Shown here one piece after another: positions 32,101-43,044 of a stretch of 49,061 nt of DNA. Under the pieces are notes generated by a model. That model worked only from the letters and a program-made list of their open reading frames with translations, made no database searches and was not told the DNA's origin. How positions within the stretch are numbered: position 1 is the first letter of the stretch; the number at the start of each line of letters is the position of its first letter. The translations under genes were made by a program, and so were the position numbers. Location: NCBI GenBank assembly GCA_020536535.1, contig JAHLWZ010000914.1:1-49061 (forward strand), in the 5' to 3' direction. Origin of the DNA: Pelomyxa schiedti. Taxonomy: Eukaryota; Evosea; Pelobiontida; Pelomyxidae.

Positions 32101-33247
32101 CCCTTTTTGTCAAGTGCAGGAATTAAATAACTCTTACATGAAGTTTCAGGCCCATCATACGAAGGTAGTCACGGACTTTGGAAGATTTTTCGCCAATCTT
32201 AAAAAATAAATGAAGATCATGGTAGAAAAGACCAATACCAGGTGAGTTAGAGCAAAGACAACAAGGGGAATAAATGCAAGTAAGAAAAAGGAGGGAATAA
32301 TTGCTGGTAATAACGACATAATATCCTTTCAACAAATTAAAGGAAGTGAAAGTGAACAAAAATTACCATGAACGGCTCATTACTAGGGAGTAACTTGGTG
32401 AGAATAGAGTAACCCAAAAGCTGTCCAGTTTGTGAACTCAAGTTGAATTGTCGTTCCAGAAGTGTCTGTTCAAGTGTATACTGCATCAGCAAGTAACCGG
32501 AAGAGTCATACAACGTGGCATTATAGAGGTAATTATACATGGAATTAAAGGCTGCAAAAGGAGGCAAAATAAGTAATTGAATACAAGTAATAGATATACG
32601 ATTTGCTGCAGAATCGGAGGTTGATGTGTCAGCAGGCAAAACGGAAGACGGGAACCGTATAGAATAGTTATTGTATGTGAAAGTATCGGTAAACACAATC
32701 CCTATTTTCCACTGAGAAAATTCCAAAAACAAGAACCTACCGCCAAAAACTGTCCCGTTATTGTCCTCATTATACTTATCAAACTCCTCAACGGTGGGGA
32801 AAAAAATAAGGTCCATAGAGACGAAAAATGAACTCTGGCTGGAATAAGGCACAAAAAGCTGGGGAGAATATAGTAGTACCTCCATAAGTTTTCTGTAAAC
32901 ATTTTGTCCAATGAGCCTTGTTTCATTATCATCAGGAACAACTCCCATCACACAACCAAATCCGGCGCAACTGAGGTAAGATGTAGAAGTGCCGAGATCC
33001 TCAACAGGTACAACAGGGTAGTCCATAACTTCAGGTAAAAAAAGTGAACCTGGAGAAAAGGAAAACCAAGGAAACCTTCATTGGAAGTCATGTCAGAAAC
33101 ACGAGCAAACATTAGAAAGTAAACGGCAGCCAGGAACGAGACGAGAACCGGGCACAGGCACTCACATACCGTAGATCTGATCTGCCTCTTTTGAAGCCAT
33201 ACGTTCTTCCGCAGCATAACGAACAACTGTGCCCTCGTCCCTGCCAT
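26134..33247 (-). CDS. ABCA-type full ABC transporter
   Basis: A large intron-rich gene reads leftward from [20 protein letters not shown] (33247), whose LRKN-LxKR stretch is typical of ABCA N-termini. A first membrane helix, a large loop (about 32340-33020) and several helices around 31.6-32.3 kb follow. NBD1 has Walker [19 protein letters not shown] (about 30870-30930), signature [20 protein letters not shown] (about 30440-30500) and Walker B VVFLDEP. A second membrane half lies at about 27.8-29.6 kb. NBD2 has [14 protein letters not shown] (about 27470-27510), signature SGGNWRKLCVAIA (about 27025-27125), and [17 protein letters not shown] (about 26920-26990). Both NBDs look intact. The last exon carries [20 protein letters not shown], the usual ABCA end. 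ABCA proteins move lipids across membranes, often of endolysosomes. Exon borders are not all resolved, and the exact stop is uncertain. Confidence 0.85.
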
Positions 33248-33679
33248 CTCTCCTTTATTTCGTCTTTTGAAGGGGTTGTCTTTTAATCAAGGTTTTATGT
33301 TAACTGGTTGTTTGTGGCGAAAAGTGAAAAGAAAAATTGATTGATCGAGCAGGGGCAGCACTGCCCTTTAATGGTGCCAAGAAAAAGGAAAACTTCTAGA
33401 AGGTGCTTCGCGGGTTTTCGTTTGCCCCATGGATCGTCGCCAAAAAGCCTAGGCTCAGATCTTTGTCAGTTCTTGCAGATCTGCTGCTAGCTGGAACCAT
33501 CCAGAGATTCGACAGGAAAACTCACACACGGTCTCACACCCTGAATCTGGATCTGGCTTATGATGCATGGAGATAAGAACTTACTTGGGTCTGTTTTCGA
33601 ATCATTTGTGTTGACTGATTCTGCCAGGGATTGTGGGAGAAATTAGAGACGAAATACAAGAAATACAAGTATTCTTTGA
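33248..33679. other. Spacer between the ABCA start and the R-SNARE stop
   Basis: This 432-nt interval holds the upstream region of the ABCA gene and the 3' end of the R-SNARE transcript. It contains A/T-rich patches (33240-33340) and mixed sequence. Short ORFs here lack conserved features. Part of a minus-strand ORF crossing 33558-33830 is an artefact of the R-SNARE last exon and intron. Nothing else is evident. Confidence 0.5.
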
Positions 33680-34285
33680 TCAGATAAACTTGAGTACAAG
33701 GGGGATAATGACAACAATGGCAATAACTAGGAGAATGGCAACAACTATCAGTATTATAATACAACAGAGCTAGAATAAGGTTACTGTAATGGACATCCAG
33801 AACTTTGTGTATACCTTCCAGTTTTTGCACCTCATATGAGTTTTTATTCCATGTGCCTCCTTTATAAAAACAGCCGCGTTTGACTCGAGATTGCCTGTGA
33901 AATTAACATGTGTAATGTTGTAGCAACATTAACTGGTGTTTGTTTGTGTTGGTGAATTTCCGTTTACTACCATAATATTAATACAAAGAGTGTCTGTGCT
34001 TCATTTTGCAAGGGGACAATTTCTTAATACACACTAGCTGCGACCTCCAGCTCATTTAGCTTTTGTTGATTGTTTAGCATCACAGCGACGTTTTCTGTCA
34101 TCTGTTCAGCCACGGCATGTACTTCCTTGTCTACTGCCTGCACCTTGTTGCTGGTAGTTGATTTGGTGCCACCCACCAATGGTGTGGATTTCCTAATATA
34201 ATGTGTTGTTGTAGTGTTTGCCAGTGGTTAGTGACGTGGCACCCACTTTAATTGCAATTGCAAACCTTGCTCCTTGTCCCGACAT
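33680..34285 (-). CDS. VAMP/synaptobrevin-type R-SNARE, 115 aa
   Basis: Four small exons read leftward: 34285-34266, 34192-34035, 33894-33815 and 33769-33680. All phases agree and all introns are GT-AG. The protein starts MSGQGARKSTPLVGG. Its SNARE helix runs KVQAVDKEVHAVAEQM then NVAVMLNNQQKLNELE, followed by AVFIKEAHGIKTHMRCKNWK and one C-terminal anchor (LCCIIILIVVAILLVIAIVV) ending PLVLKFI. Length and order match brevin-type R-SNAREs, the vesicle-side partner in membrane fusion. The zero-layer position, normally Arg, is Asn (34069-34071). No single ORF of useful length covers this gene; it was found by reading the splice sites. It sits next to the ABCA and MRH genes, whose products also belong to endomembranes. 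Confidence 0.85.
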
Positions 34286-34653
34286 TGTTGAGGCGACTGT
34301 TATTGAAAAAACGACAAGGAGCAAATGGTGCCGTTCCAAACGAAGGGGAAGAAGAAAAAATAATCAGAACTTTGTTTTCGGGGATGTTTCGCAGCTAGCT
34401 TAGGGAAATCCACCCTCCAAAGTGTGTTGACGGGACCCTTCGCAAACCTGGGAATAACTCTGCAGAGGTGCCAAGCAATCACTTTTTCCTTCAAGCAAGA
34501 AAAAGTCTCAGAAATGGCTTCTCCTCTTCCGACCTCACCCGATCAGCCTCATTGAAACCTCAACGCTGGTGAGCTCAACCACCATTATGGTTCTCGTTCA
34601 TTGGGAAGTCCCAAATCCGAGGAGGGCCATTCCCCTAAAGGACAACAAAACAG
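34286..34653. other. Divergent promoter region of the R-SNARE and PPAT genes
   Basis: This 368-nt interval separates two divergent start codons. It includes the 5' leader of the R-SNARE gene, an A/G-rich stretch near 34345-34365, and mixed sequence up to the PPAT ATG. A plus-strand ORF starting at about 34569 uses another frame from PPAT and has Arg/Pro/Ala-rich shadow composition. No element can be named. Confidence 0.45.
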
Positions 34654-36011
34654 ATGAGCACCGCTTCGGCGACGACGAGCGCGACGGCGGGGGTGCTGGA
34701 GCTGCCGTTCCCGCCGTGCACCTGCGACCCCGCGCACGCGGCCAACCTCGCCCGCGTCCGCTCCGCCGTCCTCAGCGGCCGCCTCTCCCGCCTCCTCGTG
34801 CAGCTCGTGCTCCCCTCGCCGGTGGACGCGACGCCCGCGGCACGGGAGGGGGCGCAGCTGGCGAGGCGGCGCGGCGCCAACTTGGGGTACGTGCAGTCCG
34901 TGCTCGTGCACTACTACGTCGCGTCGCTGTGGAACTTCAGGTGCGCCACCTCCGTGGTGCCGCCCATTCCACCTACCGTGGTTCCGTCGCCGTCTTCGGC
35001 GACGGGATCGGCGCCGCGGCGGGATTGTGGGAGGGGGGAGGAGGATTCGGTTGGTGTTGATGTCGATGTTGTTGATGTTGGTGGGAATGTGGCTCCAATT
35101 GCAGAGAGGATGGAACAGGTTCATGCTATGGTTGGATTCTCTGGAACTGGAACTGGAATTGGGAGGAGGGTTGCTCAGGCCAATGAGGCAAGGGCCAGGG
35201 CTGGGATACTGAACCCTCTGGTTGAGATAGACCTGGGGGAGCCGGGTGATGCGGCTGACATACTGGCTGAGCTCAAGTGCCATGTGAGGGACCCTGGGTG
35301 CTCGGGCGGGCACCACCCAATGTGCCCGTATGCTTCGGAGCCTGCGGAGCCGCCGCAGGTTTTCCCGGATGTGTGCCTTGGTGGTACATTTGACAGGCTC
35401 CACGCTGGGCACCGGCTCCTGTTGCAGACCGCGGCATTCGTGTGCAGTAAAAGAGTTCAAATTGGATTGACAGGTGTGGCTTTCCTTGCACTACCGTAGT
35501 TTTTCTAATACTTCCGCACAGACATCTCCATGCTGCATTCTAAGGCCAACATCAATATGATTCAACCATTCAGTGTCCGGGAAGCAGCCGTTAGGGAAGA
35601 ACTGATGGCCCTCAACCCAAATTTGGAGTTTCTGGTATTTCATTTTTCTCCGCTCTTCGTGCCGGAATTTATTCCTTTCACAGATTCTTCCCCTGACTGA
35701 TCCCTGTGGGCCAGCCCTTTATGTTGATCTTCCGGCAACATTAGTTGTCTCTCCTGAGACTCTTAAAGGTATATACGCCATAAAACCCAATTAGCCGCTT
35801 TACTTTATCAATTATACTTACAAAACCCACACAAACAGGTGCCCAGTATATTAACAACAAACGGGCAGAATCCAACCGGGGGCCACTTTCCACAGTCATG
35901 ATACCATATGTACCATCACCTGCATGCCTTGGATCAGGCAAAATAAGTTCCTCTGCAATCCGTGAGGACGAAAAGAAGAGAGCATCACCAACACCCCAAC
36001 AAAACCCTTGA
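34654..36011 (+). CDS. Phosphopantetheine adenylyltransferase (CoA biosynthesis), monofunctional
   Basis: Start: the ATG at 34654 opens a G/C-rich exon (34654 to about 35472). A poorly conserved 220-residue N-terminal region ends with CHVRDPGCSGGHHPMCPYAS. The nucleotidyltransferase fold then begins at VCLGGTFDRLHAGHRLLLQT, with the GTFDxLHxGH motif that binds ATP. Later exons (about 35522-35634, 35684-35768, 35839-36011) encode MLHSKANINMIQPFSVREAA, ALYVDLPATLVVSPETLKG, GAQYINNKRA and GKISSSAIRE, the expected ISSTxxR loop. It transfers AMP from ATP to 4'-phosphopantetheine, the fourth step to coenzyme A. No dephospho-CoA kinase domain follows (stop at 36009-36011), unlike animal COASY, so that step must be encoded elsewhere. 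Confidence 0.85.
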
Positions 36012-36199
36012 AAAAAATAGAGGAACCAAACAAAACATTTTTTCCCACAATTGCAAAAGTAAAAGAATCGTTTGACAACTAAGTCCCACAACGCAACTGC
36101 GTGCTCCGACACAAAAACGAGGGGATGACATTGAACACAATGGTTGCTTCTGAATCATTATGATTTCAAATTTGTTCTCTGACACTTTTTTTCCATTGT

Positions 36200-36334
36200 A
36201 TGGAAGGCCAGCTTTCCAAAATCGAAAAAATTGCATTCAAAAAGCTTAAGGAAAGGGACATGCTTGAAAGGCTAATGGGCATGGGGAACAATCTCCTTGA
36301 AGTGAGGAAGCATGACACAGCCAGTATCACATGA
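36200..36334 (+). CDS. Possible small protein of 44 residues
   Basis: An ATG-to-TGA frame of 45 codons encodes a charged helical peptide (MEGQLSKIEKIAFKKLKERD, then MLERLMGMGNNLLEVRK). The composition and heptad-like pattern look coding, but no family is recognised and upstream exons cannot be excluded. It lies in the 330 nt between the PPAT stop and the convergent cyclase C4 stop. Confidence 0.3.
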   Translation: MEGQLSKIEKIAFKKLKERDMLERLMGMGNNLLEVRKHDTASIT

Positions 36335-36345
36335 TTGTCACATGA

Positions 36346-39300
36346 TCAAGAGGCTGGGAGGTTGAGGAGCTTGAGCCTGGCCTGGGCTACTGTGTAATCA
36401 CTGGGGTTCTCATCCAAGTACTGTGTCATAGCCTGTGCAATTTGGTCTGCAAGTTCAACACTGGGTGTGGTGCTGCGGTCCTCTGTTTGTGTATCTTGGT
36501 TCAGAGGTTGTGGCTGTGATTCCGTTTGCGGTTGTACTTGTACTTGTGGTTGTGGTTGTGATTGTGATTGTGATTGATCTATATCATTGACTTTGCTGTA
36601 GAGGAGGGTGTCAAGGGGTTGATAGGCCGCAATAAGCTTCCTCTTCTCTTGTGTGAGGCTATATTGGTGAGTTAGATATAAAGGGATGTATGTTTAACCT
36701 ACGCAGATGTTAGCCCTAGGAATTCATGTACAAGAACCGGGTGTTTGAATCCCCGCACCTTGAATGCGATTATTCCGGGCGGTGTCATTGAGAACAGAGA
36801 GGGAATCCCCACACCTTGATGTGACCAAGGGCTCTCCACGAAAAGACATTGTGGGTTTTTGCCGCATCTCGTATACTGTCTGATACAAGGACTGAAGTTC
36901 CGAGTTCCTTATTAAGGGGTTCCAATCGGCTGGCCAAATTCACTGTGTTTCCTGACCGTCCGTGAACTGAAGGTTGGAAGTTGAGGGGAATGGAAATACC
37001 TAGTACGGTGTAGTTGAGCCGGTGGCTTGATCTTGAGAAGATCAGAATAAAAAAAGAGAGATAATTTCATACCCAACGTTACCGGCTTTTACTTCTCCTG
37101 AATGTAACTGGGGAGAAAAATGTAAATGAAAAGTAAAACGTGGGACTCTTATACACACTCCAATCCGAACCCGCATTGTTGGAAGTGACTTGGCAGTAAA
37201 AATCATGTTTAATTTTGAAAGCGAATCCAATATATCTGCCACAGCTTTGCAGGCATGAAACTCTGAGTTGTGATCGATAACCGGGCATCCCCATAAAGCC
37301 TGCGTAAAGATGAATAAAATAGAGACGAGTCACTAGAGCTCACCATGATAGCATCTCCAATGTACTTTTTATCGCAAGATAAAAAGAGTGGTTGAGTCGT
37401 GGGAATGAATATGTAATGCTTACCTTATCAATGCAACCATTGTGTCTGGTGATGATGGTGGAAAATGACTCAAACATTGCCGAGAGAATTTCAATGATAG
37501 ATTGTGCACCATGTTTTTCCATGTTTTGGGTCTGGGAATAAGAATGAATCTCATTATAGTAAGCAACGGAAAATATTAACATACAAAGTCTACTACATCC
37601 AGAAACATTACTGTACAACGCATTGTACTGACCCCGATAATTGGTTTCATGTTGTTTTTGCACAAGTATCTTGAGTCAATGTACATGTGAAAAACGGAGA
37701 ATTCATTCTGATAAATTACCTCACAACCTGTGTGGGAACATACCTGAAATCATTAGATCAAATGGCACAGCAGATTACTTACTGGCTGAACGACTCGAGC
37801 GCAGCCTGCATTCTTGTGACCTCAGAATTTAACTGCATAAAGATGAGAAAGTGGATAAGAGTCAGAAACTTACGGAATCAATTTCCTGAAGTATACTGTT
37901 TTTCAAATCAGCGTTACTGTCACTCCTTTTTTGTATTAGGGTAAGCCAGTAAAATGGAACTCTGACTTGGTAATCTGTCCCCGTGATACTCTTTGAAGCT
38001 TCTTGATCACGTCTCCGAGTGCTTGGGCCAGCACAATGGATAGTCCAACACTGATCGCAATAGCTAATAGCCCAATGAAAAATTCAGCAGAGAGCACTAT
38101 CCATAATGACATCCGCGAGTCCCGAACTGCCTTATCTTGTTCCTCATTGATTGAGGCCATGAAGTCCTTTTTTTCGTGTTACAACCATCAAGAGGGAGGA
38201 ATGTACCCTACTTTCTCGGGGGTAACCAGAAAGAGCCACAGAAGAAGGCCACCATTTACACGAATAGGAACAACATCAACATAGGTAAGGTCTTCGGCTA
38301 TTGTCATTGTAAAGTGGCTTTCTGCAAAGCTGGAAGAATAAAGCCACTGCGATATCAAGTTATGAATACGGTGGGTGTGAAGTACTTGGCAGACCTGCGC
38401 ACACGTTTCTCTGACGACTAATACAGAGCAGTTAGGAGCGAATATATCTGCATCAAGTGACATGGGAAGACCAGCAGTGCCAGCAATTATTTTCAAGCTC
38501 GGGTTTTCAGTTAAGAAAGCGAGCCCATTGGTGGTAAGGTTGAAGGTCATGAAAAAGTCTTGGAGGAATGCCAGAGTGAAGGTGATCTGAATTACAACTG
38601 GCACTGAAAGCCGGGGTCTCAGTGTGTAGGCAATGACCCTACCGTCATTGGCATTGGCACTCAAATAGACAGAGGTCCACGAACCATTCCATGCTGTGAG
38701 TCCCAGGTTCCTTTTCCTGTGAGATTAACATAGAGGAGAAAGACTGCAATACCACCAATCTCTGCTTGGCAGATTGTAATCTGGAATAGCCATTACCATT
38801 TCTGTGGTGAAAGTATTCCCACGTAGTGCAAAGAGCGTCAAATTTGAGGAGATGCTGCTGTCATAGTAACCCCAAGAGTCACGCCAGTCAGAATATAACT
38901 GTTCTCCAACAGTGTTGACCCATGCGACAATCTACGGGTAGAGTAAGGGAAGGGCGTAATTCATTCGTCGATAGAGAGGCACACAAGGTTGTTCACTGGG
39001 AACTGGTCAACCAAAGCCCGGCAAATGAGTTGAAATGCACTACTATCATTATGAACAGGGACCGTAGAATTGTATGCCGATTCTGGAATGGCAATTCTTA
39101 CCAGGTCTCCAACCATGGGCGGAATGGATAATTCTGACGAAACAGTTCCAACAGTCTGGTCAACCAACAAGGATCGATAAACATTGATTTCCTAAAAGTA
39201 GAGTAATTCCCTTGTAATCTTTAATAGAAGAGAAGGGTGTACGTACATCAGTTAAGCTGGAAGTACAAGTTTTTGTGAGGGAGTTGAGAGAGGAAAACCA

Positions 39301-39712
39301 TAAGGCACTCATTGGGGCCAAACAACATATCACAATGGTCAACACTATACTCGCTGCTGTAATGGGAACCACCATCATCAACGAGCACGCACCGGCCAGC
39401 TGGGTTTTCCTAAGCCATGGTCAGTATCACTCTTTATTTATTCACTTCCTCTCTTCCATTACAGGCATTCGACAACATGTTTAATATTATAAAATATAAA
39501 ATGGAAATAGAGTGTTGTAAACAACAAATGGCACACCCATTTCCGCTGTTTTGCAAGATAGGAGCTCCGATTCCGCTCAAGTGAATGTCATTACTGTGTA
39601 CACGCGACATTGTGGGTGTTAGTGATGATATCACAGTGGGTGGAATAGCCGGCGAAGCGCTAACAAGCCCTGCCGCATCATGCACTTTGTTGCTAGTGAA
39701 AAAGTTCCTCAT
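36346..39712 (-). CDS. Receptor adenylate cyclase C4, catalytic residues intact
   Basis: It reads leftward from the ATG at 39712 and has the same plan as C1. The N-terminus has DIHLSGIGAPI and TM1 is at about 39300-39385 (MMMVVPITAASIVLTIVICC). The ectodomain has YRSLLVDQTV, WGYYDSS, YNLPSRDWW and YLSANANDGRVIAYTL. TM2 is at about 38020-38110; HAMP reads QALGDVIKKLQRVSRGQITK. The cyclase domain spans about 36780-37660. FLDVVDF, GCIDKYIGDAIM (GDA at 37350-37358), RIGVCI and the YTVLGNTVNLASRLE block keep both metal-binding Asp residues and the Lys/Thr substrate pair. The tail has AAYQPLDTLLYSKVNDI, a Gln/Ser/Pro-rich insert, and IAQAMTQYLDENPSDY. It is closer to C1 than to C2/C3 and lies about 16 kb from them in inverted orientation. 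Confidence 0.85.
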
Positions 39713-40292
39713 TGAACACTCCCAACAAAATTGTGCTCAAAAAATGGCTCTGGTCTAATAGTACAGAGGAAGAAGGTACGAGGGAAATTAAAACCCGCTG
39801 GCGGCGCAGAAAATAGCCAACGCAAAATTCCCGTAGTACCCTATGCAATTGGGTTGTTTGTTATTGTTTGTTATTTGTGGTTGTTAGTAGTGTGTGTATC
39901 TACCTGTGTTGTTCCAATGGACGAAGTACCTCGCCGTACTGGGGATGTGTTTTTTCGCTTTTTGTGGAAGTTACTTGAAGGACTTTGTTCCCAACGGCAG
40001 GAGCTAGCTGATCTTCCTCACAGTCCCAATACGGCAACTCTACGGCCGGTTAGGAGAAGACGACTTGCAAGATGTTATGATCATCAGCAGGATGGTGAGG
40101 AATCGGTGGGGACTTTTTTTTGTTGTTTTCGTCTCCTGGGGGTCTCAGTCATCCAAAAGGTGCACCCGCATCACATTTGGGAATGTGAGAGTTGTTGCTT
40201 TTATTAATAGTGGGACGGACTACTGTGCAGGTTTTTGTTGGTGTGTTTTGTTGATGGGTGCTTGTTACTTGTTGTGGTGGTGTTTATTTTTA
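39713..40292 (+). pseudogene. Possible degenerate copy of the family found at 632-2197
   Basis: This 580-nt interval lies between the divergent start of C4 and the end of the kinase gene. Plus-strand frames hold pieces reminiscent of the repetitive family: IISRMVRNRWGLFF, then FVSWGSQSSKRCTRITFGN, which resembles the Cys-Thr-hydrophobic strand after the start block in the intact copies. Two frames are needed and no full-length ORF continues, because the region runs into the kinase's last exon. A short ORF from about 39731 with a hydrophobic run (YAIGLFVIVCYLWLLVVCVS) is also open but unrecognised. Chance similarity cannot be excluded. Confidence 0.3.
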
Positions 40293-42871
40293 TTAGGGAT
40301 TATTTGGAGGTGGTGTTGTTGGTGTTGTGGATATAGTGGGAGGTGCGTGGGATTGGGCTAGTGCCACTTGGTACTGGTGCGTGAGAATGGCGTTGGTCTT
40401 GCTGAAGATGGTGGTGAACATACTCCCTGTACAGGGGAACCGGAGGATGCCACAGAGTTCATTTATCTGTGCGCGGGTTGGAATTGGGTGATGGTTAGTG
40501 CCGCGGCGGTTGTATTTGGTTTCATACTAGGTGCGTGACACTGTCGTATGTTACGTCGCGATGGCTGAGCTTTCCTCCATAGATAGACACTCTACAAGCC
40601 ATTTAACATCAATACAGGAGGGAGAAAAGAAACCTGAAGTGTTGAACGGTAGTGTCTTCCTTCTTATATGAGAATGTGAGGCAGCCGGGTTGTTGACTGA
40701 TTCACCAAATCAGAAGAAAACAAGGTAAAGAGAAGTTAACCTTATTCTAACAAGAAAATGTCCGTGTCCGTCTAAAGGGCACAGCTTTGATATTGCATCA
40801 TCGGTGGATATATACCCATGGAAATAAGGTTGTTGACACAGTTGATTTACCTTAAAGAATTAGGCGAAAGGAGGTTATTAATTTTTCTCCAAATACTCTT
40901 TGTAAAAGCCTTCCATCATTCCCAGGTCCGAAAACGGACAACATTCTTCCCCAACTTTCCAAGGATACGTTGCCATGCTCGTTAGCTAGTGTAGAGTTAG
41001 ATAAGATCTTGGACAAGTTGGCGTACTCAATAAAATTCTCAAGCATTCTAGGGTCGGTGCTGTCATGCCGGAATGTGATCTCGTGAATTTTAGGAATACT
41101 TTTGTGAAGTCATCCCATGGAATGTTATCCTGACAGATTAAGCCAGTAACTGTGAACAAAAGTACCAAACCTTCCCTTTCAATAGCCTACGCGAGTGTGA
41201 ATAAATTATAAAGACAGACGAATGAGTAATACTCACAGTAGCCAAAATGTTTTCCCCCAGGGATCTGAAACCACGCAATCAACACATACATCTTCCAATC
41301 TATGGCACGATAAGAAACAGTTTTTTGAAAGCGGCTTAAACTTTAGGAGTACAGTTTCAGCATCCGGTCTAGTCCCTGGATCCTGAATAGTGTTATGGAG
41401 GGTAATTTCGTAGGCAACACATACAGCATCCCAGCAAAGTTTCATCAGGGATGCAAGACTTTGTGGGCAAATGTTGTCTGTTGCAGGTCGCTCTCCCGCA
41501 ATCACTCTTTCTCCCAGAGAAGCGGTGCCTGAGGTATTGGTGTTATTATGGAAGATGTTCTTCCATGTTACCTTGGCTGGTATGATTTTCTGTGGTGTAA
41601 GGTTTTTTCTTGGTGAAAATTGCCCACCTAAGTACGTGTTTACACACTCTTCTCCAAGTGCTATATGGGAACTTACAAGCAAATTCCAAAGGAGTAAATA
41701 TCTGCCTTGATATTTACGATATATAGGAAACCTACAGTTATTCATTTGATTGCAAAGATAATTTACCAACCTTGGGTGTGAATTGGCCCCCAAGAAGAAC
41801 TTCCGGTGCTATACCCCAGTGAGTAAAAATGAAAGTGAAAGGTGGCAAACCAATGTACTCTTTTTCAAAATATATGTACTCATTGCCAATATGTTTAAAT
41901 GTGGAAGCTCCAAATCCTGGAAGGGGTCAGAAATGAAACAAGACGAATGTCTAGAATACCGCCTAGTTTTACCATGTTGTGTTCATCCACAAGCATGCTG
42001 CTTGGGGTGAGGTTCCTGGTTTGGTGTAAACACAAATGAGTTGATTCGAGGGAAGCTAGATAAAAAGCACCTGTGTAGGACAGCTGGATTTGAGTTGTGG
42101 AGCCAGACCAAACCTCGCACGGCATCAGAAGCCATCCTCATCCGCTGAAGCAATGATAGCTCTTCTCTGAAGTACTCCATTAGGTGCACTCCATAGTGTC
42201 CACAAGGTAAATTACTTATGCAATAACGATTCCAGGTCGTGCTTGTGCAAGTATTCCATGACAATTGCCATGTTTGGACCACTGATGCACGCTCCCAGAT
42301 ATTGGCAAATGTGCTTATGTGCAACCTTGCTGAGTATTTTTATTTCGTTCTCAAAAGCGAGTTCAACAGCGCCGTCATCTTCAGTCTCTGCGGTGCCGTT
42401 GTTCATTAGAAACCGCAAAGAGTGGAAAGTAGGCATACGAACCAGGGCGGTTAACGAGCTTTATAACGACCTGTTGGTTCCGGCACAAGCCAACCCAAAC
42501 GCTTGTGTGCCCGCCAGTGTGAATCTCACGGTGCAACTTTTTTGTGTGAGGTTACGTGGGAAAAAAAAAAAGTGCCCAGCGGCAGAGAATGGGAATTACC
42601 ACTAAATCGTCAGCGGCGATATTAGGAGGCCCAGATGATATTGCCGCGATATCGCCGTTAGACACAATGGAGCAAGATGAGGAATCTATTGTGGTGTGTG
42701 GTCAAGAATCGGCAACGGCGGGATCTGGGCGACGATTCGCGAGCAAACGGTAGTGATAGGGAAAACGACAAAGAAACAAAACAAACACCCACTTCCACAC
42801 GACGATGACGACGAAGACGATGAAAGAGATCCACTCGCCGACACCGACTTGGCAGATCTCGGTCCGCTCAT
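40293..42871 (-). CDS. Shk-type protein kinase with C-terminal SH2 domain
   Basis: It reads leftward from ATG 42871 (MSGPRSAKSVSASG, Ser-rich); an in-frame ATG at 42937 is an alternative. The N-lobe has REIHTGGHTSVWVGLC (glycine loop) and QQVVIKLVNRP (ATP-binding Lys). Then come ENEIKILSKVAHKHICQYLG, VMEYLHKHDLESLL, RGLVWLHNSNPAVLHR (catalytic loop region) and the ATP-lobe end with RPDAETVLLKF. A linker as in Dictyostelium Shk kinases follows: IPWDDFTKVFLKF, LESWGRMLSVFGPGNDGRLL. An SH2 domain comes next, spread over small exons: QQPYFHGYISTDDAISKL, GHGHFLVRIR (with the phosphotyrosine-binding Arg of FLVR), YGGKLSHRDVTYDSVTHLI and a final exon ending in TTPPPNNP. Parts of the activation region were read only roughly. 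It would act in the cytosol in phosphotyrosine signalling. Confidence 0.8.
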
Positions 42872-43044
42872 TTCCGTTTTTCTGGTGAAATGATTTTCCG
42901 TTCTCACATTTTGATTACGGTAATCCACAGTACTCAAGTGGACCTCTCGACTCTGACAGGGACCTTACTTACTTATACTAATCCCATGTTCCAACAGCCG
43001 ACTGTCAAGCCCATCTCGAAAAAAAAAACCTGGTTGTTTCAATA
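42872..43044. promoter_or_regulatory. Divergent promoter region, kinase and probable NuA4 subunit
   Basis: The 173 nt between two divergent start codons must carry both promoters. It has an A run at 43020-43028 directly before the plus-strand gene and otherwise mixed sequence. No defined motif is recognisable. Confidence 0.35.

Noticed and set aside
34585-35460. A 291-codon minus-strand ORF opposite the PPAT gene
   Set aside because: Its Arg-rich, repeat-like composition mirrors the PPAT exon, whose GTFDxLHxGH motif shows that the plus strand is coding.
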